From: Pelistega ratti | Lineage (GTDB): Bacteria; Pseudomonadota; Gammaproteobacteria; Burkholderiales; Burkholderiaceae_B | Assembly: GCF_009833965.1 (NCBI RefSeq) | Contig: NZ_CP047165.1 | Location: 1,798,001-1,862,000, forward strand | Direction of reading: 5' to 3' | DNA length: 64,000 nucleotides | In this document: positions 20,101 through 27,649 of the stretch, piece by piece | Layout: every line of letters begins with the position of its first letter | Position numbering within the stretch: position 1 is the stretch's first letter | Translations under genes and position numbers: made by a program | Notes under the pieces: model-generated | Told to the model about the DNA's origin: nothing | Database searches by the model: none | The model's input: the letters and a program-made list of their open reading frames with translations, nothing else

Positions 20101-22853
20101 AATAGCTTACGGAAGGCTCGCATTAAACGTGCCACATCATCAAAATGTAAACCAGTAGTAGGTTCATCAAATAAGAAAAGATTACCTTTATAAGCAAGGG
20201 TCTTGGCTTTAGCACTAAGTTTTTCTGCTTCTACTAAATGCCCTGCTAATTTTAACCGTTGTGCTTCCCCTCCAGATAGGGTAGGAACAGGCTGACCAAG
20301 GCTAACGTATTCTAAACCGACATCAATGAGAGGTTGTAATTTACGTTTAATTTCTTTTAATCCTTTAAAGAAATCCAGTGCCTCACTGACTGTCATAGCT
20401 AATACATCAGCAATAGAGGCAGAATGACCAAGGTGTTCTAGTTTAACCTCTAATATTTCAGGTCTAAAGCGTTTTCCATCACAATCAGGACAACGTAAAT
20501 ACACATCAGAAAGGAATTGCATTTCAACGTGTTCAAAGCCTGTTCCACTACAGGTGGGGCAACGTCCATCACCACTATTAAAGCTAAATGTTCCCGCAGT
20601 ATAGCCTCTTTCTCTGGCAAGTGGTGCTTGTGCAAATAGTTGACGAATTGTATCAAATGCACCGACATAACTTGCAGGGTTAGAACGAGTTGTTTTGCCA
20701 ATAGGTGTTTGATCGACCATAATCACATCAGCGATTTGCTCTGCACCTAATAGTTGCCGGTATGCACCAGGTGATTCGGTGGGTTTGCTGAAATGTTTGA
20801 GTAAGGCTGGATATAACACATCTTGGATAAGTGTTGATTTACCTGATCCTGATACACCTGTTACGCAGACAAGACGATTGAGCGGAAAGGCAACATTAAT
20901 ATTTTTGAGGTTATGTTCTTTTGCTCCTTCCAATATTAGTTTGGGTGTATTGGGTAGCACTTTCATAGGAAGGGGAGATTCAACCCGTAACCGTCCACCT
21001 AAGTATTGTCCTGTTAATGTATTGGCTTGGCGTAATTGTTCGGGTGTTCCATCAAAAACAATTTCTCCGCCACGTTCACCGGGGCCAGGGCCCATATCAA
21101 GAATACGGTCAGCAGCAACCATCACTTGTGGGTCATGCTCAACGACTACTAAGGTATTACCTGCTTGACGTAAGCGTTTCATGACTTGCACAATTCTGTC
21201 CATATCATGAGGGTGTAAACCGATAGAGGGCTCATCTAACACAAAAAGTGTATTGGTTAAGGATGTTCCTAAGGCGGTTGTGAGATTAATTCGTTGAACC
21301 TCTCCGCCAGACAGGGTGCGACTTTGACGATCAAGACTGAGATAAGAGAGTCCTACATCATTAAGGTAGTTTAAACGTGTACGAATTTCTGTTAAGACAA
21401 GTTCAATGGTGCTATCTTCGCCAAAATCCTCTTCGTTAAAGAATTGTTGAATATTCGCAATGGGTAATCTCATTAAGTCATGGATACATAGCCCGGGTAA
21501 AGCATCTAGTTGCTCTGGTGTCCATGCCGTACCGACTGGCATAAAGCGAGTATAATTTGCTTGTCTTTCTGCTGTTTGTGTGCCAATTCGCCAGAGGTTG
21601 GCTTCTGGTTTTAAACGAGAACCATGGCAGGTTTCACAAGGCTGATAACTCCGATACTTAGAGAGCATCACACGGATATGCATTTTGTAGGATTTACTTT
21701 CTAAGTAGTCAAAAAAACGAGCTACCCCATACCACTGGGTTTTCCAACCTTGCTTGCTATCCACAAAGTCTTCATCCCCTTGGATAATCCAATGTTTTTC
21801 AGCTTCTGTTAAGTTTTTCCATGGAATATTGGTACGAATACCTGCTTTTTTAGCATATTTCATCAGTTCATCTTGGCATTCGGCATAGGTGGGTGTTTGC
21901 CAAGGTTTAATAGCACCCTCTGCTAGTGTTTTATTTTCATCAGGGACAACTAAACCGTAATCAATCCCCATTGTGCGTCCAAAACCTCGGCAAGCCTCAC
22001 AAGCACCTAATGGTGAATTAAAGGAAAAGGTGCTAGGAAGTGCTTCTGAATAGGAAATATCACATTTAGCACAATGTAGATGTTGGCTAAAGTTCCATTG
22101 ATAAGCATTGCCCCCCTCATCATTAAGGGCATAGATACGGAGTTTGCCTTGTCCGTAAAGAAACGCTGCTTCAATAGCTTCTGTTACGCGTGTTTTTTCT
22201 GCCTTGCTAAAGCGGAAGCGATCTTGTACAACATAGAGTTCACGGAAACTTTCTTCATTTTTTTTCTTAGCGGTAGAGGTTGTTACAGTATGAATCTGTT
22301 CATCATGAATGCGTGTATAACCTTGTTGCTCTAAAAAACTTTTAACTTCTTCTTCGGTGTAATTATTAGGGATACGAATAGCAAATGTCAGAATAAGACG
22401 GGGGTCTCCTGCGGCTTGACTTAATGTTTTAAGTTGTGTGTAAATGGTCTCACTGTTGTCGTGCTTTACTTCTTGTGCACATTGTCGGCAGTAGAGTTTA
22501 GCGGTACGGGCAAATAATAGTTTGAGATGATCATTTAATTCGGTCATTGTCCCTACCGAACTACGAGAGTTGCGGACAGGGTTGGTTTGGTCAATAGCAA
22601 TTGCTGGAAGAATACCATCAATATGATCCACATTGGGCTTATCCATCCGATCTAGAAACTGTCTAGCATAGGGGGAGAATGTTTCTACATATTTACGCTG
22701 ACCTTCTGCATAGAGTGTATCAAAGGCTAAGGAGCTTTTTCCTGACCCTGAGACACCAGTAATAACGGTTATTTCACCCGTATTAAAAGCAACATTAAGG
22801 TTTTTTAGACTATTTTGTTTTGCGCCGAAGAGTCGAATTTGATGATCTGACAT
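17172..22853 (-). CDS. uvrA: Double-length UvrA-like excinuclease ABC subunit A (tandem fusion of two UvrA units)
   Basis: 1893 residues, about twice the usual 940. Two complete UvrA units are fused: Walker A motifs 'GVSGSGKS' at about residues 33, 664, 1036 and 1559; LSGGE signatures near 514, 859, 1406 and 1747. Each unit has its own zinc modules ('CPTCSGTGFEHVEM...CPDCDGKRF' and 'CPVCEGQGMRTVEM...CEACHGNRF'). The join is an AT-rich linker around residues 975-1005. UvrA recognises bulky DNA lesions and loads UvrB. The halves differ substantially, so the duplication is old. I recall similar long proteins in other Burkholderiales, alongside a normal UvrA; whether this one does standard repair is not known. 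C-terminus is Lys-rich. Confidence 0.88.
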   Translation of the reverse strand: MSDHQIRLFGAKQNSLKNLNVAFNTGEITVITGVSGSGKSSLAFDTLYAEGQRKYVETFSPYARQFLDRMDKPNVDHIDGILPAIAIDQTNPVRNSRSSVGTMTELNDHLKLLFARTAKLYCRQCAQEVKHDNSETIYTQLKTLSQAAGDPRLILTFAIRIPNNYTEEEVKSFLEQQGYTRIHDEQIHTVTTSTAKKKNEESFRELYVVQDRFRFSKAEKTRVTEAIEAAFLYGQGKLRIYALNDEGGNAYQWNFSQHLHCAKCDISYSEALPSTFSFNSPLGACEACRGFGRTMGIDYGLVVPDENKTLAEGAIKPWQTPTYAECQDELMKYAKKAGIRTNIPWKNLTEAEKHWIIQGDEDFVDSKQGWKTQWYGVARFFDYLESKSYKMHIRVMLSKYRSYQPCETCHGSRLKPEANLWRIGTQTAERQANYTRFMPVGTAWTPEQLDALPGLCIHDLMRLPIANIQQFFNEEDFGEDSTIELVLTEIRTRLNYLNDVGLSYLSLDRQSRTLSGGEVQRINLTTALGTSLTNTLFVLDEPSIGLHPHDMDRIVQVMKRLRQAGNTLVVVEHDPQVMVAADRILDMGPGPGERGGEIVFDGTPEQLRQANTLTGQYLGGRLRVESPLPMKVLPNTPKLILEGAKEHNLKNINVAFPLNRLVCVTGVSGSGKSTLIQDVLYPALLKHFSKPTESPGAYRQLLGAEQIADVIMVDQTPIGKTTRSNPASYVGAFDTIRQLFAQAPLARERGYTAGTFSFNSGDGRCPTCSGTGFEHVEMQFLSDVYLRCPDCDGKRFRPEILEVKLEHLGHSASIADVLAMTVSEALDFFKGLKEIKRKLQPLIDVGLEYVSLGQPVPTLSGGEAQRLKLAGHLVEAEKLSAKAKTLAYKGNLFLFDEPTTGLHFDDVARLMRAFRKLLEAGHSLIIIEHNIDVIRAADWIIDLGPEGGENGGMIVAEGTPIDLSHHPQSLTGVALKNYEKEIVIHTKAYLSDQTISYQIQHNQPKEIEILNAREHNLKNISVNIPHQKFTVITGVSGSGKSTLAFDILFNEGQRRYLESLNAYARAVVQPAGKPDVDAIYGIAPTVAIEQRTSRGGRKSTVGTMTEIHHFLRLLYVKLGTQYCPNCNVPVVPSSKEQILAHIMHDYKSERIILLAPLVTARKGYYTDLAKWAEKAGYTHLRVDGEFIPVSPWPRLDRYKEHTIELPVLDTMVSPQQEKTLIQGIALSLQHGEGVMSILHQLLKKASFTELYGEQRHFSSKRVCPSCHTSYPEPDPRLFSYNSKHGWCTSCFGTGLTIAGFDAEQTGEENAWLQHEENGEYLGTCVSCQGTRLNPVARAVRWQDKSITDISQFSVQEAQDFFMHVQLDKRETEIARDILVEIKNRLRFMQSVGLNYLTLDRSSPTLSGGEAQRIRLAAQLGSNLQGVCYILDEPTIGLHPRDNRILLEALSKLEGNGNTLVVVEHDEDTIRKAEHIIDIGPGAGVRGGTVVAQGSYEDIINNPQSLTGKFLAHPIQHPIKPRREITDDQAWIQIKGANLHNLQQVDAQIPLGKLSVITGVSGSGKSSLARDVLLHNLKQVVGSKDKPSWTGCQKIVGWEQIDRVLEVDQTPIGKTPRSCPATYIGFWDDVRQQFAQTQEAKIRGWTASRFSFNTGAGRCPVCEGQGMRTVEMSFLPDIKVPCEACHGNRFNPDTLNVRLREKTVGEVLRMEIDDAIPYFAAHPKVLRPLQLMQDVGLGYLTLGQASPTLSGGEAQRIKLVSELVKARLDTGVIKTGRASRQPHTLYVLDEPTVGLSMADVEKLIHVLHRLVDTGNTVVVIEHNLDIMAEADWILDMGPEGGTGGGQLVASGSPETLIKQKKHSHTGAVLAEFMQNSHQVTTTKKPARKAKKDKA

Positions 22854-23340
22854 AATGCGTATTGATAAGGTGAAAGTAAAGGGTTATTTTAACAGATGGG
22901 TAATTTATAGATAAAGAATATATGGGAGATAATGAGGGATATTAAAGAGAAATTTTATGTGTAATCGTTACAAATTGTTTGGGTGTATATTATTATTGAG
23001 TATATAAAGAGTAGTTAAGAAAATTATTATAAATAGTTTAAATATAAATTTTAAAATTAAACAGATCATTTTATGAAGAAAACGCTTTATAAATAATGTT
23101 GTTTCTCTGGTTGTTTTTTGTGCTACTGACAAAATTTGTTTGATTAATGGCTATTACGTTGTGTTTTTTATCAATAGTATTGATTAGAGTGAGTGGGTTT
23201 TCTTTATATACTTTTATTTGAATAATAGAAAAATTTATAGTGCTATTTAAAATATATATCCTAATTTTGAGTGAATAAATAGCCATTTTATAAAAGTGTT
23301 ATAACAAAAGTATCACTATAGTGATAGACTATATTGACCA
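22854..23340. other. AT-rich intergenic region with a 16-bp perfect palindrome
   Basis: 487 bases between divergent uvrA and pdxA. No convincing coding sequence: a 71-codon frame on the minus strand has no ribosome-binding site. A perfect palindrome TATCACTATAGTGATA lies at 23311-23326, just before pdxA, and could be a regulator site. Confidence 0.5.
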
Positions 23341-23358
23341 ATGGATAAGGGGAAAATG

Positions 23359-24363
23359 ATGCATAAAAGATTACTTGGTATTACGATGGGTGATCCGGCA
23401 GGGATTGGTCCAGAGCTAATTGTAAAGTTACTGTATAAGGGCGTTTCTGTTCCTTTTGTCGTGTATGGTGATGAACAGAGTCTTTATCGTGCGGCGGCAT
23501 TTTCAGGTTTACCCTGTCCATTTATTTATCACTGCCAATCGCCAGAGGAAGCAAGTGCTGTATTATTAGATGCTTCAGAACAGTTTATTATTCCCTTAAT
23601 AAATGCAGGTATCGATTTAGGACAAGATTTTGTATTAGGGCAAACAAGCCGTGAAGGGGGGGAAGCAAGCTATGCTTTCTTAAATAAAGCGATTGATCAT
23701 GCCTTGAGTGGTGAAATTGATGCTATCGTAACAGCCCCTTTACATAAAGTATCTTTAAAATTAGCTGGATATCATTTTCCCGGTCATACTGAAATCTTAG
23801 CGTATCGAGCTGGTGTGGATCATGTGGGTATGATGCTCTTAAATGATGAAATCCGGGTTATTCTGGTAACGATTCATATGGCATTGGCTGATGTCCCCCA
23901 CTATATTACCCCTGAAAATGAAGCGATAGCAATTCGTTTGGCACACAAAGCTTGTCAGCAATTAGGTTTAGTACAAGGGCGGATTGCCGTTGCTGGCTTA
24001 AACCCACATGCAGGGGAAGAAGGACGTTTTGGACGAGAAGAGATAGAAGTCATTAAACCGACCATTGAAGCGCTACAAGCAGAGGGAATTTTAGTCAGTG
24101 GGCCATACCCGGGAGATACTATTTTTATGCGAGCCAGACAAGGTGAGTTTGATATTGTAGTGGCACAGTATCATGATCAGGGTTTAATTCCCGTGAAGTA
24201 TTTGGGGGTTGATTCTGGTGTAAATGTAACGGTAGGACTTCCTTTTATTCGGACTAGTGTGGATCATGGGACGGCATTTGATATTGCGGGTAAAGGTATG
24301 GCGGATGAATCTTCTTTGCGAGAAGCCTTTATGTTAGCGGTAAAAATGCTGGGAAGTGCCTAG
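23359..24363 (+). CDS. pdxA: 4-hydroxythreonine-4-phosphate dehydrogenase
   Basis: About 334 residues. Contains 'TMGDPAGIGPEL', metal-binding His residues in 'PLHKVSLKLAGYHFPGHTE' (split across a longer stretch), 'LNPHAGEEGRFG' and 'AQYHDQGLIPVKYLG', all typical of PdxA. It oxidises 4-phosphohydroxy-threonine in DXP-dependent vitamin B6 synthesis. The frame opens at ATG 23341, but AAGGGG at 23347-23352 is correctly spaced for ATG 23359 (or 23356), so I take the later start. ksgA, its usual partner, is absent here. Confidence 0.9.
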   Translation: MHKRLLGITMGDPAGIGPELIVKLLYKGVSVPFVVYGDEQSLYRAAAFSGLPCPFIYHCQSPEEASAVLLDASEQFIIPLINAGIDLGQDFVLGQTSREGGEASYAFLNKAIDHALSGEIDAIVTAPLHKVSLKLAGYHFPGHTEILAYRAGVDHVGMMLLNDEIRVILVTIHMALADVPHYITPENEAIAIRLAHKACQQLGLVQGRIAVAGLNPHAGEEGRFGREEIEVIKPTIEALQAEGILVSGPYPGDTIFMRARQGEFDIVVAQYHDQGLIPVKYLGVDSGVNVTVGLPFIRTSVDHGTAFDIAGKGMADESSLREAFMLAVKMLGSA

Positions 24364-24505
24364 TGTTTGTTTCACCATAAGCGATTATTTTGTACTCAAT
24401 AGGCGATAAAACAACATATTTCGGTGTAAAGTATCAGAAAATATCCTTTTCTTTTAAAAATAGGCTAAACTAGAGGATTACTTAGTCTGATGTTCGGAGA
24501 AGAAA

Positions 24506-24634
24506 ATGGCAGAAGTTAAACGCAATCGCCGTAATACTCTAGAGCGCCGTTGTTTAAGCAAATCTTTCAAACGTTTGTTTGTAGGCTCTCCAAAGGGTAC
24601 ATTTAAAATGCTAGAAAAAGTTAAACGCGTATAA
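24506..24634 (+). CDS. Small basic 42-residue protein of unknown function
   Basis: A short reading frame below the usual size cut-off. Starts 'MAEVKRNRRNTLERR', ends 'MLEKVKRV', strongly Lys/Arg rich (about one third basic) with one Cys and no transmembrane segment. GGAGAAG sits six bases upstream of the ATG and a clean terminator follows at 24692, so it forms a self-contained transcription unit between pdxA and the glycosyltransferase. The basic composition suggests RNA or ribosome binding, but I do not recognise a family. Confidence 0.6.
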   Translation: MAEVKRNRRNTLERRCLSKSFKRLFVGSPKGTFKMLEKVKRV

Positions 24635-24691
24635 TTGGGTTTAGCATCTAGTCGATAACACATTGTATTGACAATGTTGTTAGTAGAATTG

Positions 24692-24726
24692 AAAGCCAAG
24701 ATTCCTTGTGATTCTTGGCTTTTTGC
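24692..24726 (+). terminator. Terminator after the 42-residue gene
   Basis: Perfect 10-bp stem AAAGCCAAGA (24692-24701) / TCTTGGCTTT (24713-24722), 11-base loop, followed by TT and a T-rich run. Confidence 0.8.
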
Positions 24727-24796
24727 CTTTGTTTTATATACTTTTAATCTTATGCTACTATAAATATCGCTTGCTTTTATCTCGATTGGACTGAAT

Positions 24797-25690
24797 ATGC
24801 TACCCTTTACGGTGATGACACCTACTTTTAATCGGGCAACGACTTTGCCTCGTGTTTATGAGAGTTTATTAGCTCAAGATTTTAAGGATTTTGAGTGGTT
24901 GATTGTGGATGATGGTTCTACCGATCATACGAAATCACTGGTGGAATCTTGGATAAAGGAACAAAAAATAAAGATTCGCTATGTTTGGCAAGAGAACCAA
25001 CATAAAAAAGTTGCTTTTAATCATGGCGTGCGAGAGGCAAAAGGGGTATTACTTGTTGCCTTAGATAGTGACGATACCATGTGCCATGATGCCTTAAAGC
25101 ATATGTGGTCAATATGGTTATCACTAGAGAATAAAGAGAACTACATTGGCATTACAGGGCTTTGTGCAAGACCTACAGGTGAAGTAGTCGGTGATGAGTA
25201 TCCACAAGATAAAATGACACTAAGCTCATTGGATATGTATTTTAAATATAAAGTAAGGGGTGAGAAATTTGGGTGCTTGCATACAGCCGTTTTACGACAA
25301 TTTCCTTTCCCAGAAGATATACAAGGTTTTGTACCTGAAAGTCTTGTTTGGAGAGCCATTGCTAGAGCAGGGTATAAGACATTATTTATTAATCATATTT
25401 ACCGTATTTATTTTGAGAGTGGAGATTCTCTTTCTCATGAGGGGAATATTAATGTGGAAAAGCATGCGCTGGGTTTGTTATTACTTGCTAAAGATATGGT
25501 AAATGATTGCTTGCCTTGGTTTCGCTATCAACCTAAAGAATTTATTAAGGCGGCTATTCGTTATAACCGCTTTGTGCGTATCTTAAAGAAAAGAGGGGAT
25601 ACTATTCCTCCTCAAGCCCAACTGACACATTGGCAAGCCAAATTATTGGTGGGTATGACTGCGCCTGTTGCTTATTTCTTGTATAAGTAG
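24797..25690 (+). CDS. Glycosyltransferase family 2
   Basis: 297 residues with a GT-A fold: 'FTVMTPTFNRATTLPRVYES' start, 'WLIVDDGSTDHTKSLV', and the DxD-like metal site 'LVALDSDDTM'. No transmembrane segment, so likely a cytosolic or membrane-associated transferase for LPS or capsule. Isolated from any polysaccharide cluster in this window; follows the small basic gene's terminator and has its own leader. Confidence 0.82.
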   Translation: MLPFTVMTPTFNRATTLPRVYESLLAQDFKDFEWLIVDDGSTDHTKSLVESWIKEQKIKIRYVWQENQHKKVAFNHGVREAKGVLLVALDSDDTMCHDALKHMWSIWLSLENKENYIGITGLCARPTGEVVGDEYPQDKMTLSSLDMYFKYKVRGEKFGCLHTAVLRQFPFPEDIQGFVPESLVWRAIARAGYKTLFINHIYRIYFESGDSLSHEGNINVEKHALGLLLLAKDMVNDCLPWFRYQPKEFIKAAIRYNRFVRILKKRGDTIPPQAQLTHWQAKLLVGMTAPVAYFLYK

Positions 25691-25725
25691 TGTTACTTGT
25701 TATATTACTCGATAGGGTTCTTTTA

Positions 25726-25764
25726 TTTACAAAGATTTAAATGTAGTTAATAATTATCATTTTT
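25726..25764 (+). promoter_or_regulatory. Candidate promoter with overlapping Fur-box-like site
   Basis: TTTACA (25726-25731), 17-base spacer, AATAAT (25749-25754). Overlapping the -10, bases 25746-25764 match the 19-bp Fur consensus at 15 of 19 positions when read on the minus strand. Upstream of the first membrane gene. AT-rich background weakens the call. Confidence 0.5.
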
Positions 25765-25784
25765 ATTTATATAAAGGAGAACTT

Positions 25785-26198
25785 ATGGTGGGTATAGAAA
25801 TAGTATTAGTATTGATTAAGGCTTTCGTGCTGTATCTTATTATTCCACTTTTTCTAATAAGAATGGTAGGTGACAAAATTATTGCTTTTCTGTGTATAGA
25901 TAGAGAAGATCAAAAGAGTACAGATTTACTGTTTATGGCTATTGGTATAGTTGTGCTAGTAGGTATATCTTTTTTAGATTCTAATGTAGAGTCTATGAGG
26001 CGGGGTTTTATTATTGTAAGTTTATCCGTAATAGTAACTATTATTCTTCATAAATCTATACTAGGGTTTATGGTGTCAAATCTGGATAAAGAGTATATCG
26101 ACTCACAAAAGGGAAGGGTATTATTTTTTGTACTGCTTTTTATAACAGTGTCGGTAAGTACTGTTATTACTAGAAAATTCTATCTGCTTTATCAATAA
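25785..26198 (+). CDS. Four-helix membrane protein, enlarged member of the immunity-like family
   Basis: 137 residues, mostly hydrophobic, with about four membrane segments. The first half ('LYLIIPLFLIRMVGDKIIAFL') parallels the motif of the smaller downstream proteins, and the C-terminus 'TRKFYLLYQ' parallels their 'KFHL' ending. AAAGGAG lies seven bases before the ATG. It stands first in the array and has its own promoter with a Fur-like site. By analogy with microcin immunity proteins it may protect the producer, but this is inference; no experimental family is recognised. Confidence 0.6.
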   Translation: MVGIEIVLVLIKAFVLYLIIPLFLIRMVGDKIIAFLCIDREDQKSTDLLFMAIGIVVLVGISFLDSNVESMRRGFIIVSLSVIVTIILHKSILGFMVSNLDKEYIDSQKGRVLFFVLLFITVSVSTVITRKFYLLYQ

Positions 26199-26350
26199 AA
26201 ATATTTTTTGACCGTAAAGGAGGAAGAAAGCGCAGGACTATACAAATATTAATTTAGGGTTAATCAAATAGAATTCTGTTTTACTTTCTTTTAAAGAGAA
26301 TTCATTTGTCATATTTATAAAAATAATTTAGTATTAATTGGTTTCTTTTA

Positions 26351-26392
26351 TTTACAAAACATTAAAAAATAATTATAATGAGAATTATTTTC
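26351..26392 (+). promoter_or_regulatory. Candidate promoter with overlapping Fur box
   Basis: TTTACA (26351-26356), 17-base spacer, consensus -10 TATAAT (26374-26379). Bases 26374-26392 match the Fur consensus at 15 of 19 positions and cover the -10. The element 'CTTTTATTTACAAA' is shared with the promoter at 25726, so the two promoters are probably related by duplication. Confidence 0.65.
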
Positions 26393-26423
26393 ATTAACGA
26401 AATATTACATGGGAGGGTTAAAT

Positions 26424-26651
26424 ATGGGGCAAGAAATTGAATATAGTTTATATCTTATTGAAAATATTAAATTTCTCTTCCTTTGTGTTTTTCTTCCTGC
26501 TTTTATAACTCGTATTATTATAAAGGGAATAATGATTTTACGGTATGGAGAAGAAAATAATAAAAAAATACATGAAAATTTAGTGTTATTTATTTTTCCT
26601 TTAATGGTGGTTTTGTCTATCTTTTTAACAAAAGATTCTGTTTTTAGTTAA
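26424..26651 (+). CDS. Small two-helix membrane protein, immunity-like paralogue
   Basis: 75 residues from ATG 26424, chosen because GGGAGGG at 26411-26417 is six bases upstream (an ATG at 26409 would lie before it). Two hydrophobic helices flank a short charged loop. 'FLPAFITRIIIKGIMILRYG' fits the family core P-x-x-I/L-T-x-x-x-x-R/K-G/K-I-M-x-x-x-Y-G. It lacks the C-terminal FHL motif of most relatives. Same length as the 28048 and 29050 proteins. Candidate orphan immunity protein. Confidence 0.65.
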   Translation: MGQEIEYSLYLIENIKFLFLCVFLPAFITRIIIKGIMILRYGEENNKKIHENLVLFIFPLMVVLSIFLTKDSVFS

Positions 26652-26740
26652 AAATAGATGAATATTATAAGGTAAGTATATGAATTATTAGATTATATGA
26701 ATGTAACAAGATAGTAGGTTATTTTAGAAGAAAGCCTTTA

Positions 26741-26983
26741 TTGGATATTTTTAGTATGGAATATTTAAAGAATTTAGTTATTGGTTTTATTATACCGATA
26801 GTTTTGACGATTTTTGTTGTTAGAGGAGTAAGTTTTATATTATATGGTAGTAAATCGGATATAGATATAAGAGTAAGAGGGAGAAAATTTATGGAGATGG
26901 TGCTATGTGGATTGGTATTAGGAGGCTTTCATGGATTAAGTAAAAAATTCCATTTGATTAAAGATGTATTTCCTTTTTTTTAA
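26741..26983 (+). CDS. Small two-helix membrane protein, immunity-like paralogue
   Basis: 80 residues from TTG 26741 (alternative ATG 26756). 'MEYLKNLVIGFIIPIVLTIF' then 'RGVSFILYGSKSD', and a C-terminal 'SKKFHLIKDVF' carry the family motifs. A purine-rich GAAGAAAG lies upstream of the TTG. Its 3' end runs directly into a remnant of a microcin tail, suggesting that a recombination joined the two. Confidence 0.6.
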   Translation: MDIFSMEYLKNLVIGFIIPIVLTIFVVRGVSFILYGSKSDIDIRVRGRKFMEMVLCGLVLGGFHGLSKKFHLIKDVFPFF

Positions 26984-27023
26984 TATCAAGTATAGCAAAG
27001 GCGATGGATGTAGTTATTGCTAG
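26982..27023 (+). pseudogene. Relic C-terminal tail of a microcin precursor
   Basis: In frame just after the preceding gene, bases 26994-27023 read S-K-G-D-G-C-S-Y-C-stop, nearly the same as the tail E-G-D-G-C-D-Y-C-stop of the intact microcin gene. It is followed 15 bases later by an immunity-like gene, the same order as in the intact copies. No start codon or leader remains, so it is a remnant of a lost microcin gene. Confidence 0.65.
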
Positions 27024-27038
27024 AGATAAGGATGAAAA

Positions 27039-27278
27039 ATGTTAAATGATTTATTCACTATTATATTTAGTTTTGAATATTTTAAACGAGTTATGGTCTT
27101 TATTATTCTAGCTGTTATAACTCGAATAATTACCAGAGGAATAATGTTTAAATTATATGGAAGTGAAGATAATAAAGAAGTTAAGGAAGTTTTAGGAATC
27201 TTTATATTTTTTATTGTTATATTATGTGCCCATTTTATTAATAGAACTTTTCATTTAATAGAACTCTTCATTTTTTGA
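27039..27278 (+). CDS. Small two-helix membrane protein, immunity-like paralogue
   Basis: 79 residues, with AAGGATGA upstream of ATG 27039. Reads 'IIFSFEYFKRVMVFIILAVI' then 'TRIITRGIMFKLYGSEDNKE', and ends 'NRTFHLIELFIF'. Closest in layout to the 28048 and 29050 proteins. It lies directly downstream of the microcin tail relic, so it is probably the surviving immunity gene of that lost microcin. Confidence 0.68.
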   Translation: MLNDLFTIIFSFEYFKRVMVFIILAVITRIITRGIMFKLYGSEDNKEVKEVLGIFIFFIVILCAHFINRTFHLIELFIF

Positions 27279-27422
27279 TTAAGTAAAAATAATAGTAAAT
27301 ACAATAATATCAGCTAGTTAGTAGATTTTATATAAATTATTATTATAAATAACCATTTATATAAAATATAAATATTTTGTAACTTTAAGTGTTTTATTTA
27401 TCAGTATTAAAGGGAGGAATAA

Positions 27423-27476
27423 ATGTTAATTAACATTCCTGTATCGGTTAAGCAGTTTAGAGAAGAGTATTTTTAG
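27423..27476 (+). pseudogene. Relic 5' end of the JmjC/cupin gene, copy 1
   Basis: The first 17 codons match the intact gene at 29429 ('MLINIPVSVKQFREEYF'), with the same GGGAGGAATAA ribosome-binding site, then GAG and CAA are replaced by TAG and TAA. Similarity fades over the next 40 bases. Confidence 0.8.
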
Positions 27477-27531
27477 TAAAAAACTTTTTTGATTCTAACT
27501 TATAAAATTAAACTACTAGGGTTTATACTTA

Positions 27532-27585
27532 TTCACAAATTATTTATAAAAATTAATAATTATACAAATAAAAATTATTTGCAAT
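27532..27585 (+). promoter_or_regulatory. Candidate promoter and operator of microcin gene 1
   Basis: TTCACA (27532-27537), 17-base spacer, AATAAT (27555-27560), then an imperfect inverted repeat containing 'AAATAAAAATTATTTGC'. Same architecture as at 28562 but with the left arm mutated. Confidence 0.4.
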
Positions 27586-27649
27586 AATTTATTATATTTT
27601 TATTTTGTGTAGTTTTTAGTATAGTTAATAGCTTATTTTAGGAGGCTTT

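Noticed and set aside
23071..23286. 71-codon minus-strand frame upstream of pdxA
   Set aside because: AT-rich, no ribosome-binding site and no recognisable domain; it lies in a promoter-like region.
26199..26240. AAAGGAGG-like ribosome-binding sequence after the first membrane gene
   Set aside because: No open frame with a start codon at suitable distance follows it.
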